A stretch of 8,208 nucleotides of DNA from Chitinophagales bacterium (GCA_026786335.1 JAJAYG010000456.1:1-8208), one strand, 5' to 3'; shown: positions 1 to 7,640, counted from the stretch's first letter. Made by a program: numbers and translations. Notes: generated by a model from the sequence alone, not told the origin.

Positions 1-994
1 CACCTAACCATGGTGAACTTAATTCTGCCAGATACATTTTTCCATCCGATGCAAGTTGAACGGCACCATTAAAGTTTACTGCAGATGTTCCAACTAAAAC
101 TTTTGATGCTTTTATTTCATCATCGGTTGCAAGACTTACATCCCATTGATAAATGTATCCCGGAGTAATTACTGTTCCATAAAGTTTGGTTCCATCAGGT
201 GAAAACTCAACTCCATAAGCGCCGCTTGATGCACCGCTGAATGAGTTAAGTTTTAAATCGTGCGATACAATTCCGGTAGTTTTATCGAAATCAAAAAGCT
301 CGAAATAATTACTTGCCCATATTGCCTGAGCAAGTTTATCACCTTGCGGCGATGCTTTTAAATAACCAATCGCATTTGTTGATGATCCGTTTGCCGATGT
401 GCCCACACTGCTAACAACAGGCGTATTATTAAACCCTGTTGAAGTGATTGAGTATGCTAAAAAATTATTGTTGCCCCAATCATGTGTTATCACCCAGTAA
501 TCAATTCCGTTTGGTTGGCAAACTGCAGTTATTTTTTCTGAGGTGGGAGTTTTTACCAAAATATTTTTAATGGTTAGCTCGCCCAACCCGCCTTGCAACG
601 AAGTGTTTACAATTGAATACCGCAAACCATCGGGGCCGGTTTCTTCATCAACAGTAAATATGTAATACAGTGAATCACTGCCCGGCCACGAAACTATTAT
701 TGCTGATTGTGAAGAAGAAAAATTACCAAGCAATCCTGTTCCATTAACCATTACCGCATTGTTCTTATTCCAAACAGTATTACCATCAGTATAGAATAAT
801 AGATTGCCATCCTTGTCGCTTATGCTTGCCGATCCTTCAGAGGTATTACACAATCCACCCGATAAAGAAACGGGCGAGCCCGAATTAAAATTGATAGCGC
901 TGCTGTAACCAAAGTACCAGTTGTTTGTTTCCTTCTGTGCAATAGCAAATGTGATGGTTCCAATGCAAATAAATGTGAGGATTGCTTTTTTCAT
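1..994 (-). CDS. Secreted beta-propeller-like protein, N-terminal part (cut by window start)
   Basis: The ATG at 994-992 opens a frame of 331 codons that runs off the window without a stop. Residues 1-19 form a signal peptide (MKK start, hydrophobic core, AIA then Gln). Residues 21-331 match the propeller-like domain of the two complete paralogues at 2966-4825 and 4846-6732: NNWYFG near 24-29, LLFYTDG 65-71, VWNKN 74-78, YYIFT 110-114, SPQGDKLA 215-222, FSPDGTKLYG 264-273, SDGKMYLAE 316-324. The FSPDG-type motifs recur as in PD40/WD40-like blades. The missing C-terminus would be expected to carry PKD, Ig-like and T9SS sorting modules, but that is inferred from the paralogues. The start lies 7 bp after the stop of the gene upstream in transcription, so co-transcription and perhaps translational coupling are likely. 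No Shine-Dalgarno is visible. Function unknown; probably surface or extracellular binding. Confidence 0.85.
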   Translation of the reverse strand, partial: MKKAILTFICIGTITFAIAQKETNNWYFGYSSAINFNSGSPVSLSGGLCNTSEGSASISDKDGNLLFYTDGNTVWNKNNAVMVNGTGLLGNFSSSQSAIIVSWPGSDSLYYIFTVDEETGPDGLRYSIVNTSLQGGLGELTIKNILVKTPTSEKITAVCQPNGIDYWVITHDWGNNNFLAYSITSTGFNNTPVVSSVGTSANGSSTNAIGYLKASPQGDKLAQAIWASNYFELFDFDKTTGIVSHDLKLNSFSGASSGAYGVEFSPDGTKLYGTVITPGYIYQWDVSLATDDEIKASKVLVGTSAVNFNGAVQLASDGKMYLAELSSPWLG

Positions 995-1001
995 GATGTG
1001 T

Positions 1002-2954
1002 TTATTTGTTAATAATGATTTTCGTTGTGTAAACATTTTGGTTAAATGAAATCTCTATTAAGTAAACTCCGCTTGCCAGACTTCTTAGATCAATTTCATT
1101 TATTCTTTCTTTTAAAAATTCATTTTGCGACGAATTAAAAACGTGCTGACCTAAAGTATTTTTGATGCTTAATAAAGTTCCATTTTCTAATAAGGAATCA
1201 TTAAGCCGGATTGCAAATAATCCATTGGTTGGATTTGGAAAAACTGAAATTACGCCATCACCAAAAACATTTTCAATTCCCGTAATCAAAACATAAAGTG
1301 TTGTCGAACTCACGCAGCCATTCTCATCAGTAATGATCACCGTATAAAATCCTGATTGCAAAACAGTATATGATTGATCTGTTGCACCGGGAATGTCAAT
1401 TGAATTTTGTTGCCATTGATAACTTGAAGCGGGGCTGCTGGTAAGGGTGTATCCTGCTTGTGTTATGGTTGGGAAAGGCGGTGTCGCATTCACTGTCATA
1501 AAATTATTCAGCAGTAGGGTATCACTTCCAAACGCATTTGTTGTAATCAAGGTAACATCATAAGCGCCGGGTGTATTGTAGCAAATGCCGGTTGGATTCT
1601 GCTGTATTGAAGTGGATGGGCTACCGCTTTCAAACGTCCACTTCCATGCTATAGGATTGTTCTGCGACTGATCGAAATAATCAACGCAAAACTTTTGACA
1701 GATAAACTGATCGGCAGAAAAATTTGAGAATGGTGAGAAAACGAAATCAATTGTATCGCTTGCACTGCATCCATTGCTATCGGTGATGATTACAACATAA
1801 TTTCCTTCAGTTCCCGGAACATAGAAATCATTTGATGCACCCGAGATTGGATTTCCATTCGTATACCACTGATAATAATTTGCTAATGAAGAATAAAGTG
1901 TGTCGCTGCTTTGTGTAATGTTTACGCTTGGCAAACTATTTACAACAACAGCATTTGAAATTGTAATGGTATCACTGCCTTGCGCATTGGTAACAATTAA
2001 TGTTGCATCATAATTTCCTGAAACAGTGAAGCAAATATTTGTTGGATTTTGAAGAGACGATGAAGAAGGATTTCCACCTGCAAAACTCCACTGCCATGCT
2101 GTAGGATTATTAATTGACTCATCGGTAAAATCAATACATGTTTGTCCGCATAAATTATTTTGAATTGAATTGAAGGAGGCAGAAGGAGGGAGCAAATTAT
2201 TTTCAATTCCCACATAAACACTATCAATCATATACATGGCACCACCGGTAACCAAGGCACAAGTTCCGCCTGTATAATTTACAGTTGAATACAAAGTAGC
2301 AGCGTTATCATGAAAATTACCAATGGTTAAATATTGTTCGCCACCTGCAGCTACAAATGTTCCTGTAACCAATGTCCATTGCGAAGTATCGGTAATGATG
2401 CTTGTATATTCAATCTGTGGAATCGCACTTGTGATCGGTTGATTTGATGGTTGTGAGATTGCGTTGGTTGAAATATACATCCCCATATTATTTGTGAGAT
2501 ACTTATTGTAGTCACCCGGCCGCACATACATTTGTGCGAGATACTGTGTACCGCCTGTTAATGGCGAATTGAGTTTAACCTGAATATACTCTCTGCAGTT
2601 AGGGCAATAATCATAGAGTGTAATAATACCTGCATAAGCAACACCGCTTGCAGCAGGTGAAGTACCAACAAAGTTTTTTGGAACATCAACCAAGTTACAA
2701 TCTGTTCCGCTTGTTACACAGGCATTAAAATAATCGGGTGTAGTTCCCGAACCCGGAGGCAACACCCATGGAGTTGCAAGAGTTATAAGACTATTACCTG
2801 TTGGGCATGAAGTTTTTGTTTCGAAACTTGGATTGGGAACCAGATTTTGCGCGCCTAAAAAAGAGCTTATGAATAGTAGCATTAATGAAATTACCAGAAG
2901 AGAAAACGATTTTCTCAAATTTCTTTTTCGGCCAATCAAAACTAAAAGTGGCAT
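1002..2954 (-). CDS. Secreted multidomain PKD/Ig-like protein with T9SS sorting tail
   Basis: This 650-residue protein has a signal peptide ending near 35 (FLGA then Gln) and a domain at about 37-250 that opens with LVPNPSFE and contains REYIQ (121-125). That pattern resembles the jelly-roll/carbohydrate-binding-like domains at the N-terminus of many Bacteroidota surface proteins. It is rich in Cys (50, 79, 86, 117, 120, 232), probably disulfide-bonded outside the cell. Next come PKD1 (about 257-340), Ig-like 1 (342-405), PKD2 (410-491), Ig-like 2 (494-558) and a T9SS type A tail (568-650) with PNPTNG, LGQHVF and SGVYLIEI. It lacks the propeller of its neighbours but shares their C-terminal half. 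The ATG gives an unusually long positively charged leader; the TTG at 2918-2916 (residue 13) would give a more typical 24-residue signal ending in GAQ. Spacing is 11 bp from the upstream gene and 7 bp to the next. Ligand unknown. Confidence 0.9.
   Translation of the reverse strand: MPLLVLIGRKRNLRKSFSLLVISLMLLFISSFLGAQNLVPNPSFETKTSCPTGNSLITLATPWVLPPGSGTTPDYFNACVTSGTDCNLVDVPKNFVGTSPAASGVAYAGIITLYDYCPNCREYIQVKLNSPLTGGTQYLAQMYVRPGDYNKYLTNNMGMYISTNAISQPSNQPITSAIPQIEYTSIITDTSQWTLVTGTFVAAGGEQYLTIGNFHDNAATLYSTVNYTGGTCALVTGGAMYMIDSVYVGIENNLLPPSASFNSIQNNLCGQTCIDFTDESINNPTAWQWSFAGGNPSSSSLQNPTNICFTVSGNYDATLIVTNAQGSDTITISNAVVVNSLPSVNITQSSDTLYSSLANYYQWYTNGNPISGASNDFYVPGTEGNYVVIITDSNGCSASDTIDFVFSPFSNFSADQFICQKFCVDYFDQSQNNPIAWKWTFESGSPSTSIQQNPTGICYNTPGAYDVTLITTNAFGSDTLLLNNFMTVNATPPFPTITQAGYTLTSSPASSYQWQQNSIDIPGATDQSYTVLQSGFYTVIITDENGCVSSTTLYVLITGIENVFGDGVISVFPNPTNGLFAIRLNDSLLENGTLLSIKNTLGQHVFNSSQNEFLKERINEIDLRSLASGVYLIEISFNQNVYTTKIIINK
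1263..1727 (-). repeat. PKD-Ig cassette, copy A (in the gene at 1002-2954)
   Basis: Residues 410-564 of the host protein form a 155-residue unit: PKD with CQKFC and GICYN, then Ig-like with YQWQQNS, IPGAT and ENGC, ending at the TGIENVF link to the sorting tail. By hand count it differs from copy C (5116-5580) at 23 of 155 residues and from copy B (3245-3709) at about 50, with no indels. A more distant version of the same PKD-Ig pair sits just upstream in the same protein (1740-2186). Confidence 0.85.
1740..2186 (-). repeat. Diverged internal PKD-Ig pair (in the gene at 1002-2954)
   Basis: Residues 257-405 carry the same order of modules as the C-terminal cassette: a PKD with CGQTC, PTAWQWSFAGG and NICFT, then an Ig-like unit with YYQWYTNG, ISGAS and DSNGCS. 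Similarity to the three other copies is clear but much lower. It appears to be an older duplication found only in the propeller-less protein. Confidence 0.75.
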
Positions 2955-2965
2955 CTATTTAAATT

Positions 2966-4825
2966 TTACCTGCTGATGAGTAATTTTTGTGTGTTTCGAA
3001 AATCGTTTGAAGAGATAGAAATAAAATAAACTCCTGCTGCAAGATTGCTCAATTGAATTTCTTTTTTGTTAGAGGAAGAAATATTTCCTTCCTGTCCGGC
3101 AAGCAGACCATTCCAAACAAAAACTTTTTGCCCAATTGCGTTTACCACATCGATATTTATTTCACCTGAAAAATCAGCACCGACAAATTCGATGGTAAAA
3201 TTTCCGTTTGATGGATTTGGTGAAACTGAAACAGAAGCATCATTAAAAACATTTTCAACTCCTGTAATTAAAACATAGAGTGTGTTGTAGCTAAAACATC
3301 CCGGCGCATCTGTGATTACTACAGTATAATATCCCGATTCCAAAACGGTATATGATTGATTGGTGGCACCGGGAATGTCAACAGAATTTAATTGCCATTG
3401 GTATGTTGATGAAGCGCTGCAGGTAAGTGTGTATCCAACTTGTGTTATTGTAGGTGCGGATGGTGTTGCGCTTACGGTCATAAAATTATCTAACAACAAA
3501 GTATCGCTACCCGAAGCATTGGTACTTATTAGTGTTACATCATAAACGCCGGGAATGTTATAACAGATTTGTGCAGGATTTTGCTCTGTAGTAGTTGCTG
3601 GATTTCCGCCTTCAAATTTCCAGAGCCAGGATGTAGGATCATTGATTGATGCATCGGAATAACTCACACAAAATTTTTGACACACCACAGAGTCGGAAGC
3701 CAAAACCCCTGATTGAGGTTTCGGAACACCATTAAATATGGTAGTCTTGTAACCCGGCAGACCTAAATAACATTGCCTGCCATTTAAACTTGGTCCATTA
3801 TCTACGTAGCCGCAAGCTAAGCCGGCAAGGTTTGGATAATTAATAACTCCTAAATGCGTAGCGGTATAAAGGGAGCAGTAAATTTTTCCATCGGGGCCTA
3901 ATTGCAATGCTTCAAATTCTATAGAGGCAGTTTCAAAAATTAGTACCGCAGTATTCCAAACATTGTTACCAGCGCTTACATCAAATTGATAAAGATCATT
4001 TGAATTTTCTGCGCCGCCATAAAGTTTTGTTCCATCAGGTGAAAATTCAATTCCATAAGGATACACATATATGGGGGCCGAAGAGGTACCATTAGAAACA
4101 ATTCCTGTTGCATTGTCAAAATCATAGAGCGAATAATAGCCGTTAAAGAAATCTGCTGATGCAAGTTTATCGCCTTGAGGTGAAAATTTTAAATAACCAA
4201 TTCCGCTTGGATTAGAAGGCCCTGCGCTACTTAACACCGGCGCCGCTGCTAATCCACTTGCCGATAAAAGAAAACACACCCACTTATCATTACTCAAATC
4301 TTTGAAAACCACCCATGAATCAATACCATTTGCTGCGGCTACGGCGGTGCCTTTTTCTGTTACATTGGTTCTTACTGAGATGTTTTTTTGAAGCACAGCC
4401 CCTAATCCTCCGTTTGCATCAATATCGATGATGCTGCAGAAAACATTATATAGATCGTTGTGAAAAATATAATAGATGGAATCATTCCCCGGTTGTTTAA
4501 CACTAAGCCCTGTTTGAGTTGAAGAACTATTGCTGTTTAATCCTGTTCCATTTGCCATTATCAGGTGGTTTTTATTAAACACGGTAAACCCATCAGTATA
4601 AAATAACAGAAGCCCATTGTCATCACACACCGTTCCTACGCCTTCAAAGGCAGCGAACGACGGGGAGCAATTGGTGAGTGCAACAGGAGAGCCGCTGGTG
4701 AAATCAACACCTGCCTGACCTCCGAAGTACCAAATGTTTGCCTGCCCCTGGGAGTATGCAACATTTGCGGAAAGTGCTGTTGCAAAAATGTTTGCGATGA
4801 ATGCTTTGAATAAAATGTTTTTCAT
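2966..4825 (-). CDS. Secreted beta-propeller/PKD/Ig-like protein with T9SS sorting tail
   Basis: This 619-residue protein has a signal peptide of about 25 residues (cleavage near AYS-Q). A propeller-like domain spans about 28-364, with NIWYFG, LLLFYTDG (72-79), YYIFH, KFSPQGDKLA (213-222), FSPDGTKLYG (261-270), LGPDGKIY (309-316) and a closing LGLPGYK. A PKD domain follows (373-454, CQKFC and QICYN), then an Ig-like domain (457-521) and a T9SS type A tail (531-619; PNPSNG, IGQKVF, AGVYFISI, KLLISR). It is a paralogue of the gene at 4846-6732, starting 20 bp after that gene's stop, and the next gene starts 11 bp past its own stop. The Ig-like domain keeps a Cys at 469, which could pair with C510; both neighbours have Ser there. 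No catalytic motif is seen. A structural or binding surface protein is the best inference. Confidence 0.92.
   Translation of the reverse strand: MKNILFKAFIANIFATALSANVAYSQGQANIWYFGGQAGVDFTSGSPVALTNCSPSFAAFEGVGTVCDDNGLLLFYTDGFTVFNKNHLIMANGTGLNSNSSSTQTGLSVKQPGNDSIYYIFHNDLYNVFCSIIDIDANGGLGAVLQKNISVRTNVTEKGTAVAAANGIDSWVVFKDLSNDKWVCFLLSASGLAAAPVLSSAGPSNPSGIGYLKFSPQGDKLASADFFNGYYSLYDFDNATGIVSNGTSSAPIYVYPYGIEFSPDGTKLYGGAENSNDLYQFDVSAGNNVWNTAVLIFETASIEFEALQLGPDGKIYCSLYTATHLGVINYPNLAGLACGYVDNGPSLNGRQCYLGLPGYKTTIFNGVPKPQSGVLASDSVVCQKFCVSYSDASINDPTSWLWKFEGGNPATTTEQNPAQICYNIPGVYDVTLISTNASGSDTLLLDNFMTVSATPSAPTITQVGYTLTCSASSTYQWQLNSVDIPGATNQSYTVLESGYYTVVITDAPGCFSYNTLYVLITGVENVFNDASVSVSPNPSNGNFTIEFVGADFSGEINIDVVNAIGQKVFVWNGLLAGQEGNISSSNKKEIQLSNLAAGVYFISISSNDFRNTQKLLISR
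3245..3709 (-). repeat. PKD-Ig cassette, copy B (in the gene at 2966-4825)
   Basis: Residues 373-527 align end to end with copies A and C without gaps (about 105 of 155 identical to A by hand count). The first nine residues differ most. It has an extra Cys (C469, in TLTCSAS) where A and C have Ser. Confidence 0.85.
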
Positions 4826-4845
4826 GTGATTTTAAAGTTGAATAG

Positions 4846-6732
4846 TTAGTTAATGATTAAGATCTTTTGTTGAAATAATAGAATTGAATTATTGAATGAA
4901 TTATTTTTTATCTGCAAGAAATAAACCCCGTCGGTAATGTTTGGTAACTGAATTTCTTTTTTGGAAGAAGAGAATGTTTTAACTGAATTAAAAACTTTTT
5001 GACCCAAAGCATTTATCACATCAACTAAAACTTCATCTTTAATATTTGCATCTCCAAAGTCAATCGTAAAAATTCCATTCGAAGGATTTGGGTAAACTGA
5101 AATTTCGCTGTCATTAAAAATATTTTCAATTCCCGTTATTAAAACATAAAGCGTTGAAGAACTAACACATCCATTTTCATCAGAAATAATCACTGTATAA
5201 AAACCTGTTTGTAAAACAGTATAGGTTTGATTGGTTGCGCCAGGAATGTCAATTGAATTTTGTTGCCACTGGTAAGTTGATGCAATACTGGATGTTAGCG
5301 TGTAGCCAGTTTGAGAAATAGTTGGGAAGGGCGGTGTTGCATTTACTGTCATAAAATTATTCATCAGTAACGTATCGCTTCCATACGCATTTGTTGTAAC
5401 CAATGTAACATCATAAGCGCCGGGCGTATTGTAACAAATTCCTATAGGATTTTGCGTTGTTGACGTTGACGGACTGCCCCCTTCAAAAGTCCACATCCAT
5501 GAAGTTGGCGCATTCAGTGATGCATCGAAATAATCGACACAAAATTTTTGACAGATAAACTGATCAGCTGAAAAATTTGATTGAGGAAGAAGTGAAATTT
5601 CAGAATTAAAAACATCTTCAGGAAAATTCGGTAGCCCATAACTTGAAGCACCACCTGCCATTGAAATTCCATTGTCGACAAAATTGCAGGCCACGCCAAT
5701 TGAATCGGGAAAATTTACTACAGCTACATAAGCTCCTCCATTTCTTGCTACATACATCTTACCATCGGGTGCAAGCTGGCATGTTTGTACTGCATAAGAT
5801 GCTGTTGCGCCAACTGCTGTTTTAGAATTATTAATATCAACCGGTGTTCCTGCATCTAAATTGAATTGATAAAGATTTTTATCATTCTCTTCTGTTACAT
5901 AAAGCAATTTTGAATTAGGCGAAAAAGAAATCCCATAAACATAAGGAATGGGAGATGCAATTGGGCCCAGTGTAATCGGATTACTTACAATGCCGGTATT
6001 TATATCAAAGTCGAATACCTCTGCTAAATTTGAACCGCCCAGTGTAAGAGCAATTCGTTTTCCATCAGGTGAGAATTTCATACATCCGTCAGGATTTACA
6101 CCGGAGAACGGAGTTCCAATCGAAGAAATTATTGGTGCTGAAAGCCCGGCTCCGCTTAACTCATATATTTTAAAAGTGTTTCCAGAATAATGATGCGTAG
6201 CAACCCAATAGTTGCCCGCTGGATTTTTTATAGCGCATTGTTTTTCGCTTGCTGGCGCATAAAGCAAAATGTTTTTTGTAGCGGTTACATCACCGATTCC
6301 GCCGTTCAAAGTCATGTCGATAATATTATATCGGTAACCATCAGTGCCACCATTGTAATATTCACCTGATGTAAAAATGTAATACTGATTTGAATTTCCC
6401 GGAACCGGTACTATTAAACCCTGTTGGCCAGCTGCATAAGTGCTTTGCAAACCACTGCCGTTGGGCATAACTAAATGATTTTTTCCCCAAACTGACATGC
6501 CATCTGTGTACATTAGAATTGAACCTGTTGTAGGATCGCTGATTGAACTGCATCCTTCATACTCACTCATTCCGCTTGTGGTAAGCAGTACGGCATTGCC
6601 GCTATTAAAATCAATTCCTCTTGAGGTGGAGAAGTACCATGTATTTGCTTCTTTCTGCGCCTTAACAAAGATTGAAGAAGTTAGGCAAAACACAAAACAT
6701 AAAATGAATTTATTTGTAAAGATTTTTCTCAT
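4846..6732 (-). CDS. Secreted beta-propeller/PKD/Ig-like protein with T9SS sorting tail
   Basis: This 628-residue protein starts at an ATG followed by a signal peptide (MRKIF, hydrophobic core, VKA then Gln, cleavage near 25). The propeller-like domain covers about 27-375: NTWYF, ILMYTDG (72-78), YYIFT (117-121), MKFSPDGKRIA (218-228), ISFSPNSKLLYV (268-279), LAPDGKMYVAR (320-330), YGLPNFPEDVF (365-375). PKD (385-466), Ig-like (469-533) and a T9SS type A tail (544-628; PNPSNG, LGQKVF, DGVYFLQI) follow. The chain ends in ILIIN rather than the usual Lys or Arg. It is the first gene of the tandem array, 47 bp downstream of the WG-repeat gene. That gap shows no hairpin or clear promoter, so read-through is possible. 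C12 and C16 lie inside the signal core and do not form a lipobox. Family role unknown; extracellular binding or adhesion is inferred from the domains. Confidence 0.92.
   Translation of the reverse strand: MRKIFTNKFILCFVFCLTSSIFVKAQKEANTWYFSTSRGIDFNSGNAVLLTTSGMSEYEGCSSISDPTTGSILMYTDGMSVWGKNHLVMPNGSGLQSTYAAGQQGLIVPVPGNSNQYYIFTSGEYYNGGTDGYRYNIIDMTLNGGIGDVTATKNILLYAPASEKQCAIKNPAGNYWVATHHYSGNTFKIYELSGAGLSAPIISSIGTPFSGVNPDGCMKFSPDGKRIALTLGGSNLAEVFDFDINTGIVSNPITLGPIASPIPYVYGISFSPNSKLLYVTEENDKNLYQFNLDAGTPVDINNSKTAVGATASYAVQTCQLAPDGKMYVARNGGAYVAVVNFPDSIGVACNFVDNGISMAGGASSYGLPNFPEDVFNSEISLLPQSNFSADQFICQKFCVDYFDASLNAPTSWMWTFEGGSPSTSTTQNPIGICYNTPGAYDVTLVTTNAYGSDTLLMNNFMTVNATPPFPTISQTGYTLTSSIASTYQWQQNSIDIPGATNQTYTVLQTGFYTVIISDENGCVSSSTLYVLITGIENIFNDSEISVYPNPSNGIFTIDFGDANIKDEVLVDVINALGQKVFNSVKTFSSSKKEIQLPNITDGVYFLQIKNNSFNNSILLFQQKILIIN
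5116..5580 (-). repeat. PKD-Ig cassette, copy C (in the gene at 4846-6732)
   Basis: Residues 385-539 are about 85% identical to copy A (132 of 155) with no gaps. The DNA is similar too, including the shared run gaaaaatttga at the 5' end of the cassette. Just beyond that point the two genes diverge abruptly: propeller end here, Ig-like 1 end in the other gene. Confidence 0.85.
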
Positions 6733-6779
6733 GATGTTTTTTTAAAAAGTGGATTTAATTAAAAAGAAAAAAGGTTGTG

Positions 6780-7481
6780 TTATTTTTCGTTCTCGTTTTC
6801 AAGTGTGCCGCGTCCCATTTCACCTTCTTCTTCCTGTTTCATTTCATCTTTTACCCAAGTTGCATTTTTATCGATGTAAAAATTCTTTTCATCATTGTAA
6901 ACTCTTGCAATTCCATCTTTGAAGAAAAATGCATCTTGATATTGAAACGTGATTTTTATTGCGCCTTTGTCGTCAATAAATCCCCATGAATCTTTTTTCA
7001 CTGCTGCCAAACCCTCAGAGAAATTTCTTGCATCATTATATATCAAAGGAATAATTGCTTCACCTTTTGCATTGATAAAACCAAACATTCCATCATGTTG
7101 AACTCTCGCAAGTCCGTTACTAAAATCATCGGCAAACTGGTAAATTGGTTGAATGCGCCATTCTCCTTTGTAATTGATGTAGCCATTCTTTCCTGCAATG
7201 GCAACACGTGCAAGCCCGCCAAAAAATTGCGAAGCATCATCATAAATTAATGGAATAGCAACTTCACCTTTCTCATTGAGGTAGCCCCGCTTTCTTCCTT
7301 CCATTACAATTGCTAAGCCTTCTTGAAATTCGCTGCCTGCATCGTACCTGGCTTCCACTAAAATTTTTCCCGAAGCATCTTTGTACCCGACTTTTGCTTT
7401 TGAATAAAAACGTGTGGGTGATTGAGAAAATGAATTTGTAATCGCAATGAATAATAGAAGAGTAGAAAGAATGTGTTTCAT
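6780..7481 (-). CDS. Exported WG-repeat (KWG-like) protein
   Basis: This 233-residue protein has a signal peptide of about 19 residues (MKHIL start, cleavage near SFS-Q). It then consists almost wholly of WG/KWG-type repeats with the pattern G-Y/F-x-(N/D)-x-K-G-x-x-x-I-x-x-x-Y-x-x-A-x-x-F-x-x-G-L-A-x-V. Full copies start near residues 31, 65, 99, 133 and 166, spaced 33-34 residues, with a degenerate sixth at 200-213. Only one copy (W166-G167) has the literal WG; the others have GY or GF. The tail (212-233) is acidic, with EEEGE and ENENEK. No sorting tail or lipobox is seen, so a periplasmic location fits best. WG repeats are common in Bacteroidota without a firm function, and protein binding is often assumed. 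It lies between the tamB-like gene and the T9SS-cargo array, which may or may not be functionally meaningful. Confidence 0.9.
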   Translation of the reverse strand: MKHILSTLLLFIAITNSFSQSPTRFYSKAKVGYKDASGKILVEARYDAGSEFQEGLAIVMEGRKRGYLNEKGEVAIPLIYDDASQFFGGLARVAIAGKNGYINYKGEWRIQPIYQFADDFSNGLARVQHDGMFGFINAKGEAIIPLIYNDARNFSEGLAAVKKDSWGFIDDKGAIKITFQYQDAFFFKDGIARVYNDEKNFYIDKNATWVKDEMKQEEEGEMGRGTLENENEK

Positions 7482-7640
7482 ATTAAATGATTTAATTTTT
7501 GTGTAAATTTTAGAAGATTAAGGTAAGGTTAATTTTTTATTGAAATAAAAAAATTTATCCTCATGTAATATTAGTAAATTATGACTTGGTAATTTAAAAA
7601 ACTACGCAATTGTTTATGCATACTTAATCTTTAAAAAAAA
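7482..7640. other. AT-rich intergenic gap between tamB-like and WG-repeat genes
   Basis: This 159-bp gap is the longest non-coding stretch in the window, so it is the most likely place for a promoter serving the downstream minus-strand genes. I find no full match to the Bacteroidota promoter (TTG, 17-23 bp, TAnnTTTG). The nearest is TAAATTTT on the minus strand at 7557-7550 (7 of 8 positions), but it has no TTG at the right distance. There is no GC-rich hairpin followed by a T-run that would end the tamB-like transcript. A 7+7 bp AT-only palindrome (7482-7488 and 7490-7496) lies directly before the WG-repeat ATG. No Shine-Dalgarno is seen. Confidence 0.6.

Noticed and set aside
2595..2606. 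CPNC at residues 117-120 of the jelly-roll/PKD protein as a thioredoxin-type active site
   Set aside because: There is no thioredoxin-fold context, and the domain has several other Cys, so structural disulfides are more likely.
6680..6732. Cys residues 12 and 16 of the protein at 4846-6732 as a lipoprotein lipobox
   Set aside because: They lie inside the hydrophobic core, are followed by more hydrophobic residues, and a normal signal-peptidase I site (VKA-Q) comes after them; the protein also has a T9SS tail.
7482..7496. Palindrome attaaat-g-atttaat just before the WG-repeat ATG, as an operator
   Set aside because: It is made only of A and T apart from the centre, in a very AT-rich gap. It is too weak to call an operator without conservation data.
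7550..7557. TAAATTTT on the minus strand as a Bacteroidota -7 element
   Set aside because: It matches 7 of 8 positions but lacks a TTG element 17-23 bp upstream, and similar strings are common in AT-rich DNA.
7514..7631. 9-bp inverted repeat aagattaag (7514-7522) and cttaatctt (7623-7631)
   Set aside because: The arms are 100 bp apart in very AT-rich DNA, where such a match is expected by chance; no terminator or mobile-element edge goes with it.
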